A DNA stretch of 64,000 nt, taken from the NCBI RefSeq assembly GCF_034675845.1, contig NZ_JAUCCU010000001.1, positions 2,046,001-2,110,000 on the forward strand, given 5' to 3'. A model generated the notes under the pieces. It was not told the origin of the DNA and did no database searches. It was given only the letters and a program-made list of their open reading frames with translations. A program made the translations under genes and the position numbers. The stretch is from Castellaniella sp. (GTDB lineage: Bacteria; Pseudomonadota; Gammaproteobacteria; Burkholderiales; Burkholderiaceae_B). This document shows, in pieces, positions 1 to 7,775 of the stretch; the stretch's first letter is position 1, and every line of letters begins with the position of its first letter.

Positions 1-694
1 TGGCCGCCATCAGGCCCGCCTGCCTGGTGGTGGCTGGGGGGGCTGCGATGGGCTGGGCGGCGGGCTGGCTGGATACCGGGATGGCGGCGACAGAGCCAGA
101 TGCGCCAGGGTAGTTGCCTGCCAGAATATTGGCGTTGGTAATGGCTTGTACGGTGACACGGCCGCTGCCTGGGCCGATCAGGCCGAGTTTTGCGGCGGCC
201 ACATAGGATAGATCAATGATGCGGCCAGGGTGGAATGGGCCGCGGTCATTGATGCGCACCGTGACCGAACGCCCGTTGACCTTGCTGGTGACCCGCGCAT
301 AGCTGGGAATGGGCAGGGTGGGGTGGGCGGCGGTCATGGCGTACATATCGTAGGTTTCGCCATTGGCTGTTTTTGCACCGTGAAATTTTCGTCCATACCA
401 GGAGGCAATGCCTTCCTGGCGGTAGGCTTGGTTTTCTGCAATCGGCGTGTAGCGAACCCCGAAGATATCGTAAGGCCGGAAGTTTGCGGGTGCATGGCGC
501 TCGATGCGCGGCACGGCATCCGGGATAGAGGCGATATCCGGGGGGATGCGGCTGCCTGGGCCGTCATCCTTGTAGTAGCCACCAGAACGGGATGCACAAC
601 CCGCCAGCACGGCCAGCAGCACGCACAATAGGGCGATGCCCAGCAGCCGCCAATGAGGCTGCGCTGCCTGCTGGGGGGCCGCTGGCGGCATCAT
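1..694 (-). CDS. rlpA: RlpA-family septal ring lytic transglycosylase, C-terminus cut by window edge
   Basis: RlpA proteins are outer-membrane lipoproteins with a double-psi beta-barrel that cleave denuded glycan strands at the septum. The reverse strand from 694 reads a short hydrophobic segment ending in a lipobox (LLAVLAGC), then a linker, then the DPBB core with GIASWYGRKFHG, TANGETYDMYAMTAAH and VRINDRGPF, including the conserved Asp of the DRGP motif. The frame stays open to base 1 through an Ala/Pro-rich linker, so any C-terminal SPOR domain lies outside the window. The ATG at 694 overlaps the rapZ stop as ATGA, suggesting translational coupling; an in-frame ATG follows at 691. Family assignment is firm; catalytic activity is inferred from the family. 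Confidence 0.88.
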   Translation of the reverse strand, partial: MMPPAAPQQAAQPHWRLLGIALLCVLLAVLAGCASRSGGYYKDDGPGSRIPPDIASIPDAVPRIERHAPANFRPYDIFGVRYTPIAENQAYRQEGIASWYGRKFHGAKTANGETYDMYAMTAAHPTLPIPSYARVTSKVNGRSVTVRINDRGPFHPGRIIDLSYVAAAKLGLIGPGSGRVTVQAITNANILAGNYPGASGSVAAIPVSSQPAAQPIAAPPATTRQAGLMAA

Positions 695-1566
695 GGGGCG
701 GGCCTGTGCAACAGCGGGTTGCGGTGGCGCACCAGCAGGGGGGCATGGTCGGCAAAGCGGCTGGCGAGTTGTTCGGTGACATAGACAGACCTGTGTTGGC
801 CGCCCGTACAGCCAATGGCGATGGTGAGGTAGTTGCGGGTGTCCTGCATGTACAGGGGCAGCCATTTTCGGATGAACCCGCTGATGTCCTGGATCATGGC
901 CTCGACGCTGCCGAACTGTGCCAGCCAGGCAGCCACCGGAGCATCGCGACCCGTCAGCGGGCGCAGCAGCGGGTCATAGTGGGGGTTGGGCAGGCAGCGG
1001 ACGTCGAAGACCAGATCGGCATCGTGGGGGACGCCGCGCTTATAGGCAAAGGACTCGAAGGTCAGGATGATGGATGCGCGGGTGGCCTGGACCAGATCGC
1101 GTACCCAACTGCGCAACTGGCCGGGTGTCAGGTCGGAGGTGTCAATCACGTGTTCCTGGTCCCGCAGGGGGGCCAGGAGTTCGCGTTCGCGGGCAATGCA
1201 GTCCTGCAGCGAGGCATCGTGGCCTTCGGCTTGAAGGCGGTCGGTCAGGGGGTGGCGGCGCCGGGATTCTGAGTAGCGCTGCATCAGGGTGTGGTCGTCT
1301 GCATCCAAAAAGACCACGTGCAGCGCGGTGCCCATGGCGCGCAGGCTGGTCAAAATGCCGGGGAGTTCGTCCAGATCGCCGGGGGTGCGCACATCGATCG
1401 CGACGGCCACACGCTCTAGGCCGTTTTCGCGGGTATTGGCGATGAATTCGTGCAGAAAACGTGCGGGCAGGTTGTCGATGCAGGTATAGCCCGTGTCTTC
1501 CAGCATGCGCAGGGCGACGGATTTGCCTGAGCCGGAGATGCCGGTGATGAGGACGATGTTGAGCAT
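691..1566 (-). CDS. rapZ: RNase adapter / nucleotide-binding protein RapZ
   Basis: RapZ is a P-loop protein that, in enterobacteria, delivers the GlmZ small RNA to RNase E and so controls GlmS and amino-sugar synthesis. The 291-residue product begins MLNIVLITGISGSGKS, with the Walker A motif at residues 9-16, and carries the typical C-terminal RNA-binding motif GCTGGQHRSVYV. An in-frame extension to 1626 exists, but it overlaps hprK and lacks the family N-terminus, so the ATG at 1566 was chosen. It sits 7 bases after hprK and overlaps rlpA by 4 bases. The hprK-rapZ pairing with ptsN is the usual proteobacterial arrangement; whether a GlmZ-like RNA exists here cannot be seen. Confidence 0.93.
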   Translation of the reverse strand: MLNIVLITGISGSGKSVALRMLEDTGYTCIDNLPARFLHEFIANTRENGLERVAVAIDVRTPGDLDELPGILTSLRAMGTALHVVFLDADDHTLMQRYSESRRRHPLTDRLQAEGHDASLQDCIARERELLAPLRDQEHVIDTSDLTPGQLRSWVRDLVQATRASIILTFESFAYKRGVPHDADLVFDVRCLPNPHYDPLLRPLTGRDAPVAAWLAQFGSVEAMIQDISGFIRKWLPLYMQDTRNYLTIAIGCTGGQHRSVYVTEQLASRFADHAPLLVRHRNPLLHRPAP

Positions 1567-1573
1567 GATGGGC

Positions 1574-2512
1574 CTAAGGGCGTTTATCGCGGGTGCTTTC
1601 CATGATAGCCAATGCCTGGCGTTCAATGAAGTCGTTCATGGTGTCGATGCCGCGCAGACTGAGGATGGTGTTGCGTACGGCTGCCTCGACCAGGACGGCC
1701 AGGTTGCGACCTGCGGCGACCTGCAGCATCACGCGGCGGATGGGGATGCCCAGGATGTCCTGGTATTGGTCCTGCATGGGCAGGCGCTCGAAATTATCAG
1801 GGGTCAGGCGCACCAGGTGCACGATGAGTTTGATTTTCATTTTACGGCGTACCGAGGTTTCGCCGAAGATGGTGCGGATATCCAACAGGCCCAGGCCGCG
1901 AACTTCCAGTAGGTTTTGCAGCAGGGCGGGGCATTGGCCTTCGACGAAATTAGGGGCGGTGCGAGAGAGTTCGACCGCATCGTCCGCCACCAGCCCGTGG
2001 CCCCGTGAAATCAATTCTAGTGCGAGCTCGCTTTTCCCCAGGCCGGATTCTCCGGTGATCAACACGCCCAGGCCCAGCACATCCATGAATACCCCATGCA
2101 CGGTGGTCTTTGGTGCGATGCGCTTGCCCAGGTAGATGCGCAGCAGGTCGATCAGGTGGGCAGCGTCGGTGGGGGTGCCCACAAGCGGAATTGAGAATTC
2201 TTGGCAAAAGGCCTGCAGGTCGGCGGGGGCCTCGGTGTCGCCCGCCAGGACGATGGCCGGCACACCTCCGGCGACCAGGCCTTCCAGGTGATGGCGGCGG
2301 AGCTTGGGGTCCAGGCGTTGGTAATAGGCGATTTCCTCAGCGCCGAAAATTTGGATGCGGCTGGGGTGAATCAGGTTCAGGTGGCCCACCAGGTCAGCGG
2401 CGGCCTCGCGGGTATCCGGAATCGCACGCTCGGCGGCGGCTTCTTGGCCGGCCAGCCAGGTGAAGGTGATTTTTTCGGTGTTATCGCGGATCAGTTCTTG
2501 GATGGTCAGCAT
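1574..2512 (-). CDS. hprK: HPr kinase/phosphorylase
   Basis: HprK phosphorylates and dephosphorylates Ser46 of the phosphocarrier HPr. In betaproteobacteria it belongs to an incomplete, regulatory PTS rather than a sugar uptake system. The 312-residue product has an N-terminal HprK domain, the catalytic VHGVF histidine at about residue 139, the Walker A motif GESGLGKS at 154-161 and the family signature [15 protein letters not shown] at about 203-217. The start was set at the ATG at 2512 (MLTIQELI); a longer form to 2533 is open but runs further into ptsN. The chosen start still overlaps the ptsN 3' end by about 30 bases, implying coupling. Together with ptsN and rapZ it forms a regulatory block. 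Confidence 0.95.
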   Translation of the reverse strand: MLTIQELIRDNTEKITFTWLAGQEAAAERAIPDTREAAADLVGHLNLIHPSRIQIFGAEEIAYYQRLDPKLRRHHLEGLVAGGVPAIVLAGDTEAPADLQAFCQEFSIPLVGTPTDAAHLIDLLRIYLGKRIAPKTTVHGVFMDVLGLGVLITGESGLGKSELALELISRGHGLVADDAVELSRTAPNFVEGQCPALLQNLLEVRGLGLLDIRTIFGETSVRRKMKIKLIVHLVRLTPDNFERLPMQDQYQDILGIPIRRVMLQVAAGRNLAVLVEAAVRNTILSLRGIDTMNDFIERQALAIMESTRDKRP

Positions 2513-2981
2513 GGTCAGTGGGCTGGGCAGCACCGCCGCCGAGAATCAGTTGGTGGATTTCCTGGGGGTCGGTGGAATGCGCCAAAGTATGGCGCACCTG
2601 GGCGTCAGACAACAGGCGGGCGATCCCGGCCAGCAGATCCAGATGAGTCTGGGTGGCGGCTTCGGGCATCAGCAGAAAAAACAACAGTCGCGCCGTGCGC
2701 CCGTCGTTGGCGTCAAAGCGGATGGGGTTGGCCAGCCGGATGAAGGCCGCGTGGGGCTCGCGCAGGTCTTTCAGGCGACCATGCGGTATAGCGACATCAT
2801 GGCCCAGGGCGGTGGAGCCCAGGCGCTCGCGCGCCAACAGACTGTGGAACACCGACATGCGTGCCACGCCCTGGTTGTTTTCAAACAGCAAGCCCGCGTG
2901 TTCAAAGGCGCGTTTCTTGCTGGTGGCTGCCAGGTCCAGGGCAATGTTGTCAGGTGGCAGAATGCGGGAGCTGAGGTTCAT
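2481..2981 (-). CDS. ptsN: PTS EIIA(Ntr) regulatory protein
   Basis: PtsN is the terminal phosphoacceptor of the nitrogen-related PTS (PtsP-PtsO-PtsN) and regulates potassium transport, envelope and nitrogen functions by protein contact. The 166-residue product shows the EIIA type 2 fold, with the phosphorylated histidine in the motif VAIPHGR at about residue 67 and the LRE-HAAFIRL segment after it. A GTG at 2984 gives one extra residue; the ATG at 2981 is preferred. No strong Shine-Dalgarno is visible, and a TATAAT hexamer sits only a few bases upstream of the start. A perfect hairpin (2995-3018) lies in the gap to hpf. The usual neighbour rpoN is absent from this locus. Confidence 0.93.
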   Translation of the reverse strand: MNLSSRILPPDNIALDLAATSKKRAFEHAGLLFENNQGVARMSVFHSLLARERLGSTALGHDVAIPHGRLKDLREPHAAFIRLANPIRFDANDGRTARLLFFLLMPEAATQTHLDLLAGIARLLSDAQVRHTLAHSTDPQEIHQLILGGGAAQPTDHADHPRTDPR

Positions 2982-2994
2982 CACAACATTATAG

Positions 2995-3018
2995 GGGGCC
3001 AGACGTCAACATGGCCCC
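2995..3018. other. Perfect stem-loop upstream of ptsN
   Basis: Bases 2995-3001 (GGGGCCA) pair perfectly with 3012-3018 (TGGCCCC) around a 10-base loop. The element lies in the 100-base gap between hpf and ptsN, 14 bases before the ptsN start. Neither strand has a T-run after it, so it is not a standard intrinsic terminator; it could be an mRNA processing or attenuation structure. Confidence 0.45.
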
Positions 3019-3082
3019 GAAGCATTGCTGCGAGGCCATGATACATGCTGGCTATCAGTGGATAGTCAGGTGAACGCGCATC

Positions 3083-3409
3083 TTATTCAGCGTGGATGTC
3101 CATGCGTTTGGCGGGTTCGTGGGCGTAGGTTTGAGCCTTGGATTTGTATTTGATCACCTGACGGTCGACCTTGTCGACCAATAAATCGATGGCCGCATAC
3201 AGATTTTCATCCGTGGCTTCGCAATGCAAGTCCTTGCCACGCAGACGCATGGTGATCTCGGCCGTGTGTTTCAGTGGCTGGATGGAGAGCAGGACCTGGG
3301 TATCGATGACCTGATCGAAGTGCCGTAAGACGCGAGCTGTCTTGGTGTGTACATATTCGCGGATGGCGGGGGTGATTTCCAGATGGCGACCGGTGATTGT
3401 CAGGCTCAT
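3083..3409 (-). CDS. hpf: Ribosome hibernation promoting factor (short form)
   Basis: Hpf/YfiA-type proteins bind the 30S decoding channel and promote inactive ribosome dimers in stationary phase. The 108-residue product starts MSLTITGRHLEITPAIREYV and contains the beta-alpha-beta-alpha fold typical of the short form (motifs LLSIQ, ITMRLRGKDLHCEA and YAAIDLLVDKVDRQV). No C-terminal dimerisation domain of the long form is present. The ORF is open to 3490, but the ATG at 3409 has an AAGGAG Shine-Dalgarno eight bases upstream and matches the family N-terminus. It lies directly between lptB and ptsN, where rpoN would often intervene. Confidence 0.93.
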   Translation of the reverse strand: MSLTITGRHLEITPAIREYVHTKTARVLRHFDQVIDTQVLLSIQPLKHTAEITMRLRGKDLHCEATDENLYAAIDLLVDKVDRQVIKYKSKAQTYAHEPAKRMDIHAE

Positions 3410-3498
3410 AGTGCGGACTCCTTGCAGGGAAACAAAGGTACTGTCGTGTAAACCAAGGTGAAGATCAAAGATGGTCTCCTGTGTGATCACGATGGCTT

Positions 3499-3526
3499 TA
3501 GTGTACCGATTGCAGAAAACCCAGCA
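3499..3526 (-). promoter_or_regulatory. Candidate sigma-70 promoter for hpf-ptsN
   Basis: On the reverse strand TTGCTG (3521-3526) is separated by 16 bases from TACACT (3499-3504), about 90 bases upstream of the hpf start and inside the only gap of the operon between lptB and hpf. Each hexamer matches the consensus at four of six positions, so the call is weak. Confidence 0.28.
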
Positions 3527-3560
3527 AGGGGGGTGAAAAAAGGTAATATAGTGGGATCGG

Positions 3561-4355
3561 CTACATTCGGAAGTTTTTGCCCAGATAGACTTGGCGCACG
3601 GCTTCGTTGTCGACGATTTCGTTGGGATGGCCGCTGGTCAGTACCCGGCCTTCGCTGATGATATAGGCGCGGTCACAGATCCCCAGGGTCTCGCGCACAT
3701 TGTGATCGGTGATCAGCACCCCGATATTGCGACCCCGTAAAAACTGCACGATGCGTTGGATTTCGATCACGGCAATCGGGTCGACCCCGGCAAAAGGCTC
3801 GTCCAGCAAAATAAACCGCGGGTGGGTGGCCAGCGCCCGGGCAATTTCCACCCGGCGGCGTTCTCCGCCGGACAAAGACAAGGCCATGTTGCGCCGGATA
3901 TGTTCGATTTGCAGCTCGTCGATCAGTGATTCCAGGCGTTCTTCCAGGTCATGTCTGGACAGCGCCTGGCCATTGGTGTCGCGCTGAAGTTCCAGGACGG
4001 CACGGATGTTTTGTTCTACCGTCAGGCGGCGAAACACGGATGCGTCCTGGGGCAGATAGGACAGGCCCAGACGGGCGCGTCGGTGCATCGGGACGCCGGT
4101 GACCTCGTGGTGATCGATCACAATCCGCCCGGTGTCGGCGGGGATCAGGCCCACAATCATGTAAAAACTGGTGGTCTTGCCCGCCCCGTTGGGGCCCAGC
4201 AGGCCGACGACTTCGCCGCTATCGACCGACAGAGACACATCCTGCACCACGGCGCGTCGCCCAAAGCTTTTGCCCAAGCCGATGGCCTGCAGGCTGCCGG
4301 CGGTGCGTGGGGCTTCAGTGTGTAGAGATGACGTCACGACTGACCAGCCTTGCAT
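3561..4355 (-). CDS. lptB: LPS export ABC transporter ATPase LptB
   Basis: LptB is the cytoplasmic ATPase of the LptB2FGC complex that extracts LPS from the inner membrane and drives it along the Lpt bridge. The product has Walker [13 protein letters not shown], the ABC signature [15 protein letters not shown], Walker [13 protein letters not shown] and the H-loop [12 protein letters not shown], all intact. Two starts are plausible: ATG at 4355 (264 aa, overlapping lptA by 22 bases) or GTG at 4337 (258 aa), which overlaps the lptA stop as GTGA and is close to the family length. It is co-transcribed with lptA and lptC; lptF and lptG are elsewhere. The next gene downstream is hpf, not rpoN. Confidence 0.96.
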   Translation of the reverse strand: MQGWSVVTSSLHTEAPRTAGSLQAIGLGKSFGRRAVVQDVSLSVDSGEVVGLLGPNGAGKTTSFYMIVGLIPADTGRIVIDHHEVTGVPMHRRARLGLSYLPQDASVFRRLTVEQNIRAVLELQRDTNGQALSRHDLEERLESLIDELQIEHIRRNMALSLSGGERRRVEIARALATHPRFILLDEPFAGVDPIAVIEIQRIVQFLRGRNIGVLITDHNVRETLGICDRAYIISEGRVLTSGHPNEIVDNEAVRQVYLGKNFRM

Positions 4356-4918
4356 TTGGCAATGGCCTGGTCGACGCGCGATTGAGACTGAGCCAGCGAT
4401 CGCACCCGCCCCCCCGATGCGGCGGAATTTTTTCCACCAAAGGCTTCGTAGGTACCGGATTTCTGGTGATAAATAATCCGTGCGCCTCGGACATTATCGA
4501 CGGCTTGGCCGCAGATTTGTCGGGTGACGGTGGCCTGGCCCGTCAGGGTGATGTCACCAGACTGGCCGACATAATCGGCCTGCAGCCCCGTGGCGATCAG
4601 GGTTTCGAATTTTTCCGGGTTTTCCTGGCGGATGGTGACATGCTCGCCCTGGCCCGCCGTGGCCGAGCCGAACTGATTGCCCTGGGCGTCTTCGTGGGTA
4701 GTGAGCTTGGCAGCCCGCAGGGTCATGGGGCCGCGTGTGAGCACGACATTGCCCGTGAAGGTGCTGGTCTTGCTGATGTCATCATAGTGCAGGGAGTCAG
4801 ACAGAATGATCGTGTCGGGATCGGGTTCGGGGGCGGTCTGTGCGGGTGCGGCTGTCGTGTTGGCTACCAGGGCCAGGCAGCCAGCGGCTGCCAACAAGGC
4901 AAGAGGCAAGGTTTTCAT
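4334..4918 (-). CDS. lptA: LPS transport periplasmic protein LptA
   Basis: LptA forms the periplasmic beta-jellyroll bridge carrying LPS from LptC to LptD. The 194-residue precursor has a Sec signal peptide ([20 protein letters not shown], cleavage near TAAPA) followed by an OstA-like domain: [38 protein letters not shown] and [13 protein letters not shown]. The C-terminal tail is basic and Gln/Ser-rich, longer than the core fold needs. The start codon overlaps the lptC stop (ATGA at 4918-4915) and the 3' end overlaps the lptB 5' end, so lptC-lptA-lptB are likely translated as a coupled set. Confidence 0.93.
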   Translation of the reverse strand: MKTLPLALLAAAGCLALVANTTAAPAQTAPEPDPDTIILSDSLHYDDISKTSTFTGNVVLTRGPMTLRAAKLTTHEDAQGNQFGSATAGQGEHVTIRQENPEKFETLIATGLQADYVGQSGDITLTGQATVTRQICGQAVDNVRGARIIYHQKSGTYEAFGGKNSAASGGRVRSLAQSQSRVDQAIAKCKAGQS

Positions 4919-5532
4919 GGTTGGCTGTTTTTGGTTGGGGCGATGGATTTGTTGGCCTGATCGGCGCCGGATATCTTGACGTCGCTGGCGGATTCCACGT
5001 TCAGTTGGCGGGTGCGGTTATCGTAGCGCATCCCCAGGCCGCGCATGGTTGAATTGCCGTTGATGACCAGCGCCGGACGGTCGGTATGGACCAGATCCAG
5101 GTTGGGCTCGATGATCAGCTGTTCGCTGCGTACATCCAGGAGATTATGTGTGGCATCCGGTTGGCGTTGCAGATGGGCGTTGCCATTCAGGGTGATGCGT
5201 TCGCCGTGCTGGTCCAGGGTGGCAGAGTCGGCGGTGCCTACCGTGACTGGGGTGTCCGGCTGGTGGCCAACGGCACGGGGATTGGCGATGTCATAGCTGT
5301 CCGTGTCCGGGAAATGATCCATGCTGGAGCCTTCCAGGCGGTTGATGGCATGCCCTTGGGGGTCGGTGCGGATCATGACGAAGGCGCTGGCCCAGGAGTC
5401 TCGTTCGTGGGTCAGGCGGCGGGGCGGATCGACCTCGATGGACTGCAGGGTGTAGTCGGATGCCCACCAAGTGCCCAGCACCAGCAATCCCAGCAACAGG
5501 ACGGCCACCAGCCCGGGCAGGCGATCCCTCAT
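4915..5532 (-). CDS. lptC: LPS export inner-membrane protein LptC
   Basis: LptC is a bitopic protein that receives LPS from LptB2FG and passes it to LptA. The 205-residue product begins MRDRLPGL, has one N-terminal membrane segment (VAVLLLGLLVLGTWWASDY) and a periplasmic OstA/LptC jellyroll with GHAINRLEGSSMDHFPDTDSYDI and QLIIEPNLDLVHTDRPALVING. The frame is open upstream to 5616, but the ATG at 5532 overlaps the kdsC stop as ATGA and gives the usual N-terminus. The preceding genes make KDO, the first sugar of the LPS core, so synthesis and export are in one operon. Confidence 0.93.
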   Translation of the reverse strand: MRDRLPGLVAVLLLGLLVLGTWWASDYTLQSIEVDPPRRLTHERDSWASAFVMIRTDPQGHAINRLEGSSMDHFPDTDSYDIANPRAVGHQPDTPVTVGTADSATLDQHGERITLNGNAHLQRQPDATHNLLDVRSEQLIIEPNLDLVHTDRPALVINGNSTMRGLGMRYDNRTRQLNVESASDVKISGADQANKSIAPTKNSQP

Positions 5533-6131
5533 TGGATGGCACCACCCAAGGTCGACAGCGATGCGGTGAAGCACGCGCCCAAGCGGCCTTGAGCAGCCAG
5601 GATCAGGTCGCAGCATTCGCGCACGGCCCCGCGTCCGCCAGACAGATTGGTGATCCAGTGTGCGGCTTGGCTGACGTAAAAGGGCGCGTTGGGGACGCTG
5701 ACGGCCAGGCCCGCGCGCTGCAGGACCGGCAGGTCGATGATGTCGTCGCCCATATAGCCGACCGCATCCAACGACAGGCCTGCCTCGCGGGCCAGGTCCT
5801 CGACGGTGGTGATTTTGTCGTGAATTCCCTGCAGGACCGGCGCAATGCCCAGTTCAGCCGCGCGCCGGGCGGTGATGGCGCTCTTGCGGCCACTGACCCA
5901 GGCCACCCGGATGCCTTGTTCGCGCAGCAGCCGCAATCCGTGACCATCCAGGGCGTTAAAGGGTTTGGCAGCTTCGCCGTGTTCGCCGTACCACAGACTG
6001 CCGTCGGTCAGGATGCCGTCTACATCAAAGATCATCAGGCGGATGGCGCGGGCGCGGGCGCGGACGTCGGGACTGATGCGGGCCAGGATCTGGGCTTCGG
6101 CAGGGTGGGAAAAACTGGGGAGTTCGTTCAT
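5529..6131 (-). CDS. kdsC: 3-deoxy-D-manno-octulosonate 8-phosphate phosphatase
   Basis: KdsC hydrolyses KDO 8-phosphate to KDO, the third step of KDO synthesis in the cytoplasm. The 200-residue product is a capless C0-type HAD phosphatase: nucleophile motif FDVDGILTDG with Asp36 and Asp38, motif II VSGRKS, the KdsC-typical VEDLAREAGLSLDAVGYMGDDIIDLPVL segment (partly motif IV Asp-Asp), and a C-terminal tail that closes the neighbouring active site. Its start overlaps the kdsD stop (TGATG at 6133-6129). Catalytic residues are complete. Confidence 0.95.
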   Translation of the reverse strand: MNELPSFSHPAEAQILARISPDVRARARAIRLMIFDVDGILTDGSLWYGEHGEAAKPFNALDGHGLRLLREQGIRVAWVSGRKSAITARRAAELGIAPVLQGIHDKITTVEDLAREAGLSLDAVGYMGDDIIDLPVLQRAGLAVSVPNAPFYVSQAAHWITNLSGGRGAVRECCDLILAAQGRLGACFTASLSTLGGAIQ

Positions 6132-7123
6132 CAGATGACCTTGGCGGCGAGTAGATCGTGCATGTGCAAAGCACCCAATAATAGCCCGTCGGCATCCAAT
6201 ACCAGCATCTGATTGAGCTTGTGCGTATCCATGATGCTGGCGGCTTCGATGGCCGGAGCGCCGGGGGCGATGGTGCGAGGGTGGTGGCTCATGCCGGCCG
6301 AGACTGGCAGGGCGCGGATGTCGCCGTGCTGGGCGATCATGCGCCGTAGATCGCCATCGGTGAAGATGCCGGTCGGGCGCTGGCCATCCAGGACGATGGT
6401 CATGCCCATGCCCTTGGAGGACATCTCGGCCAAGGCGTCGGGAATCAGGGTGTCGGGAGATACCCGGGGCAGTGCTGCGCCGCTGCGCATGATGTCGGCG
6501 ACCGAGGTCAGTAGCCGTCGGCCCAACGCCCCGCCAGGGTGGGAGCGGGCGAAGTCATCGCGGTTGAAGCCACGGGCTTCCAGACAGGCCACGGCAATGG
6601 CGTCACCCAAAACCAGCGCCGCTGTGGTGCTGGCGGTGGGGGCCAGGTTCAGCGGACAGGCTTCTTGGGCGACGGCGGCGTCCAGGCTGATGTCGGCATG
6701 GGTGGCGAGCTCTGAATCCGGGTGGCCGGTCATGGCGATGATGTGGGCGCCCATGCGTTTGGCCACCGAAATGATGGTGATGAGTTCTTGGGCCGAGCCG
6801 GAATAGGAGATGGCGAGCACGATATCCTGGCTGGTGAGCATGCCCAGATCCCCATGGATGGCTTCGGCGGCGTGCATGAAAAAGGCCGGTGTCCCGGTGG
6901 AGGCCAGCGTGGCGGCGATCTTGCGGGCGATATGGCCGGATTTGCCGATGCCGGTGACGACCACGCGCCCCTGGCAATCCAGGATCAGGCGGACGGCCTG
7001 CTGGAACTGCTGATCGATACGCCCGCGCAAGGCCTGCAGGGCCTGAATTTCGATGTCGAAAGTGCGCAGGGCGCTGTGATGGAGCGCGTCGGGCTGGGGC
7101 TGGGGCTGGGGGTGGCTGTGCAT
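6131..7123 (-). CDS. kdsD: D-arabinose 5-phosphate isomerase (SIS-CBS-CBS)
   Basis: KdsD interconverts D-ribulose 5-phosphate and D-arabinose 5-phosphate, feeding KDO synthesis. The 330-residue product has an SIS domain (VVVTGIGKSGHIARKIAATLASTGT with the catalytic GKSGH, then HAAEAIHGDLGM, SYSGSAQELI and LAPTASTTAALVLGDA) and two CBS domains after residue ~210 (VADIMRSG and ILTDGDLRR-like GIFTDGDLRRMI). A GutQ/KpsF paralogue is chemically equivalent, but linkage to kdsC and lptCAB supports kdsD. The N-terminus carries a short His-Pro-Gln repeat. This is the first gene of the minus-strand LPS operon and is divergent from apt. Confidence 0.94.
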   Translation of the reverse strand: MHSHPQPQPQPDALHHSALRTFDIEIQALQALRGRIDQQFQQAVRLILDCQGRVVVTGIGKSGHIARKIAATLASTGTPAFFMHAAEAIHGDLGMLTSQDIVLAISYSGSAQELITIISVAKRMGAHIIAMTGHPDSELATHADISLDAAVAQEACPLNLAPTASTTAALVLGDAIAVACLEARGFNRDDFARSHPGGALGRRLLTSVADIMRSGAALPRVSPDTLIPDALAEMSSKGMGMTIVLDGQRPTGIFTDGDLRRMIAQHGDIRALPVSAGMSHHPRTIAPGAPAIEAASIMDTHKLNQMLVLDADGLLLGALHMHDLLAAKVI

Positions 7124-7220
7124 CTGCCGATTTTACCCGCTGCTCAGGCCTCTGGACAGCCGGGCCGCACCCGCCTGCGCTACACTGTGGCCGCGCAGCT
7201 TTCTTTGACAGGATTCCATC

Positions 7221-7766
7221 ATGCAAACCGATCCGGCTCAGTATATTCGCGACACGATTCGTACCGTGCCAGACTGGCCCAAGCCGGGCGTGCAGTTTCG
7301 GGACATTACCCCCGTGCTGCAGGACCCGCGTTCATTCCGGGTGCTGATCGACCTGTTCGTCTATCGCTATATGCGCCAGCGCCTGGATCTGGTGGCTGGC
7401 ATTGATGCCCGGGGGTTTATCGTGGGCTCGGTGCTGGCTTACGAACTGAACCTGGGTTTTGTGCCTGTGCGCAAACAGGGCAAGCTGCCCTATCGCACGG
7501 TGGCCGAGGAATACGCCCTGGAATATGGCAATGCCACGGTCGAAATGCATACGGATTCCGTACGCCCCGGCCAGCGTGTGCTGTTGATCGACGACTTGAT
7601 CGCCACCGGCGGCACCATGCTGGCAGCGTCGCGTCTGCTGCAGCGTCTGGGGGCCAACGTGGCTGAAGCCGCCGCCATCATTGACCTGCCCGAACTGGGC
7701 GGGTCACAGGCGGTACAGGACTCGGGCCTGCCGGTCTATACCGTCTGTGCGTTCGACACGGACTAG
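7221..7766 (+). CDS. apt: Adenine phosphoribosyltransferase
   Basis: Apt salvages adenine by joining it to PRPP to give AMP. The 181-residue product has the family N-terminus ([22 protein letters not shown]), the adenine-binding loop region [17 protein letters not shown], the flexible hood [13 protein letters not shown] and the PRPP-binding motif [13 protein letters not shown] at residues 120-132. An AGGA Shine-Dalgarno lies seven bases before the ATG. The gene is single, divergent from kdsD with about 100 bases between, and convergent with the oxidoreductase downstream with only nine bases between stops; an imperfectly placed GTCCTG/CAGGAC inverted repeat spans that junction. Confidence 0.96.
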   Translation: MQTDPAQYIRDTIRTVPDWPKPGVQFRDITPVLQDPRSFRVLIDLFVYRYMRQRLDLVAGIDARGFIVGSVLAYELNLGFVPVRKQGKLPYRTVAEEYALEYGNATVEMHTDSVRPGQRVLLIDDLIATGGTMLAASRLLQRLGANVAEAAAIIDLPELGGSQAVQDSGLPVYTVCAFDTD

Positions 7767-7775
7767 AGTCCTGAT

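Noticed and set aside
592..1272. Plus-strand ORFs opposite rlpA and rapZ, and many similar frames opposite GC-rich genes
   Set aside because: They are long only because high GC removes stop codons on the opposite strand; they have no domains and no ribosome-binding sites.
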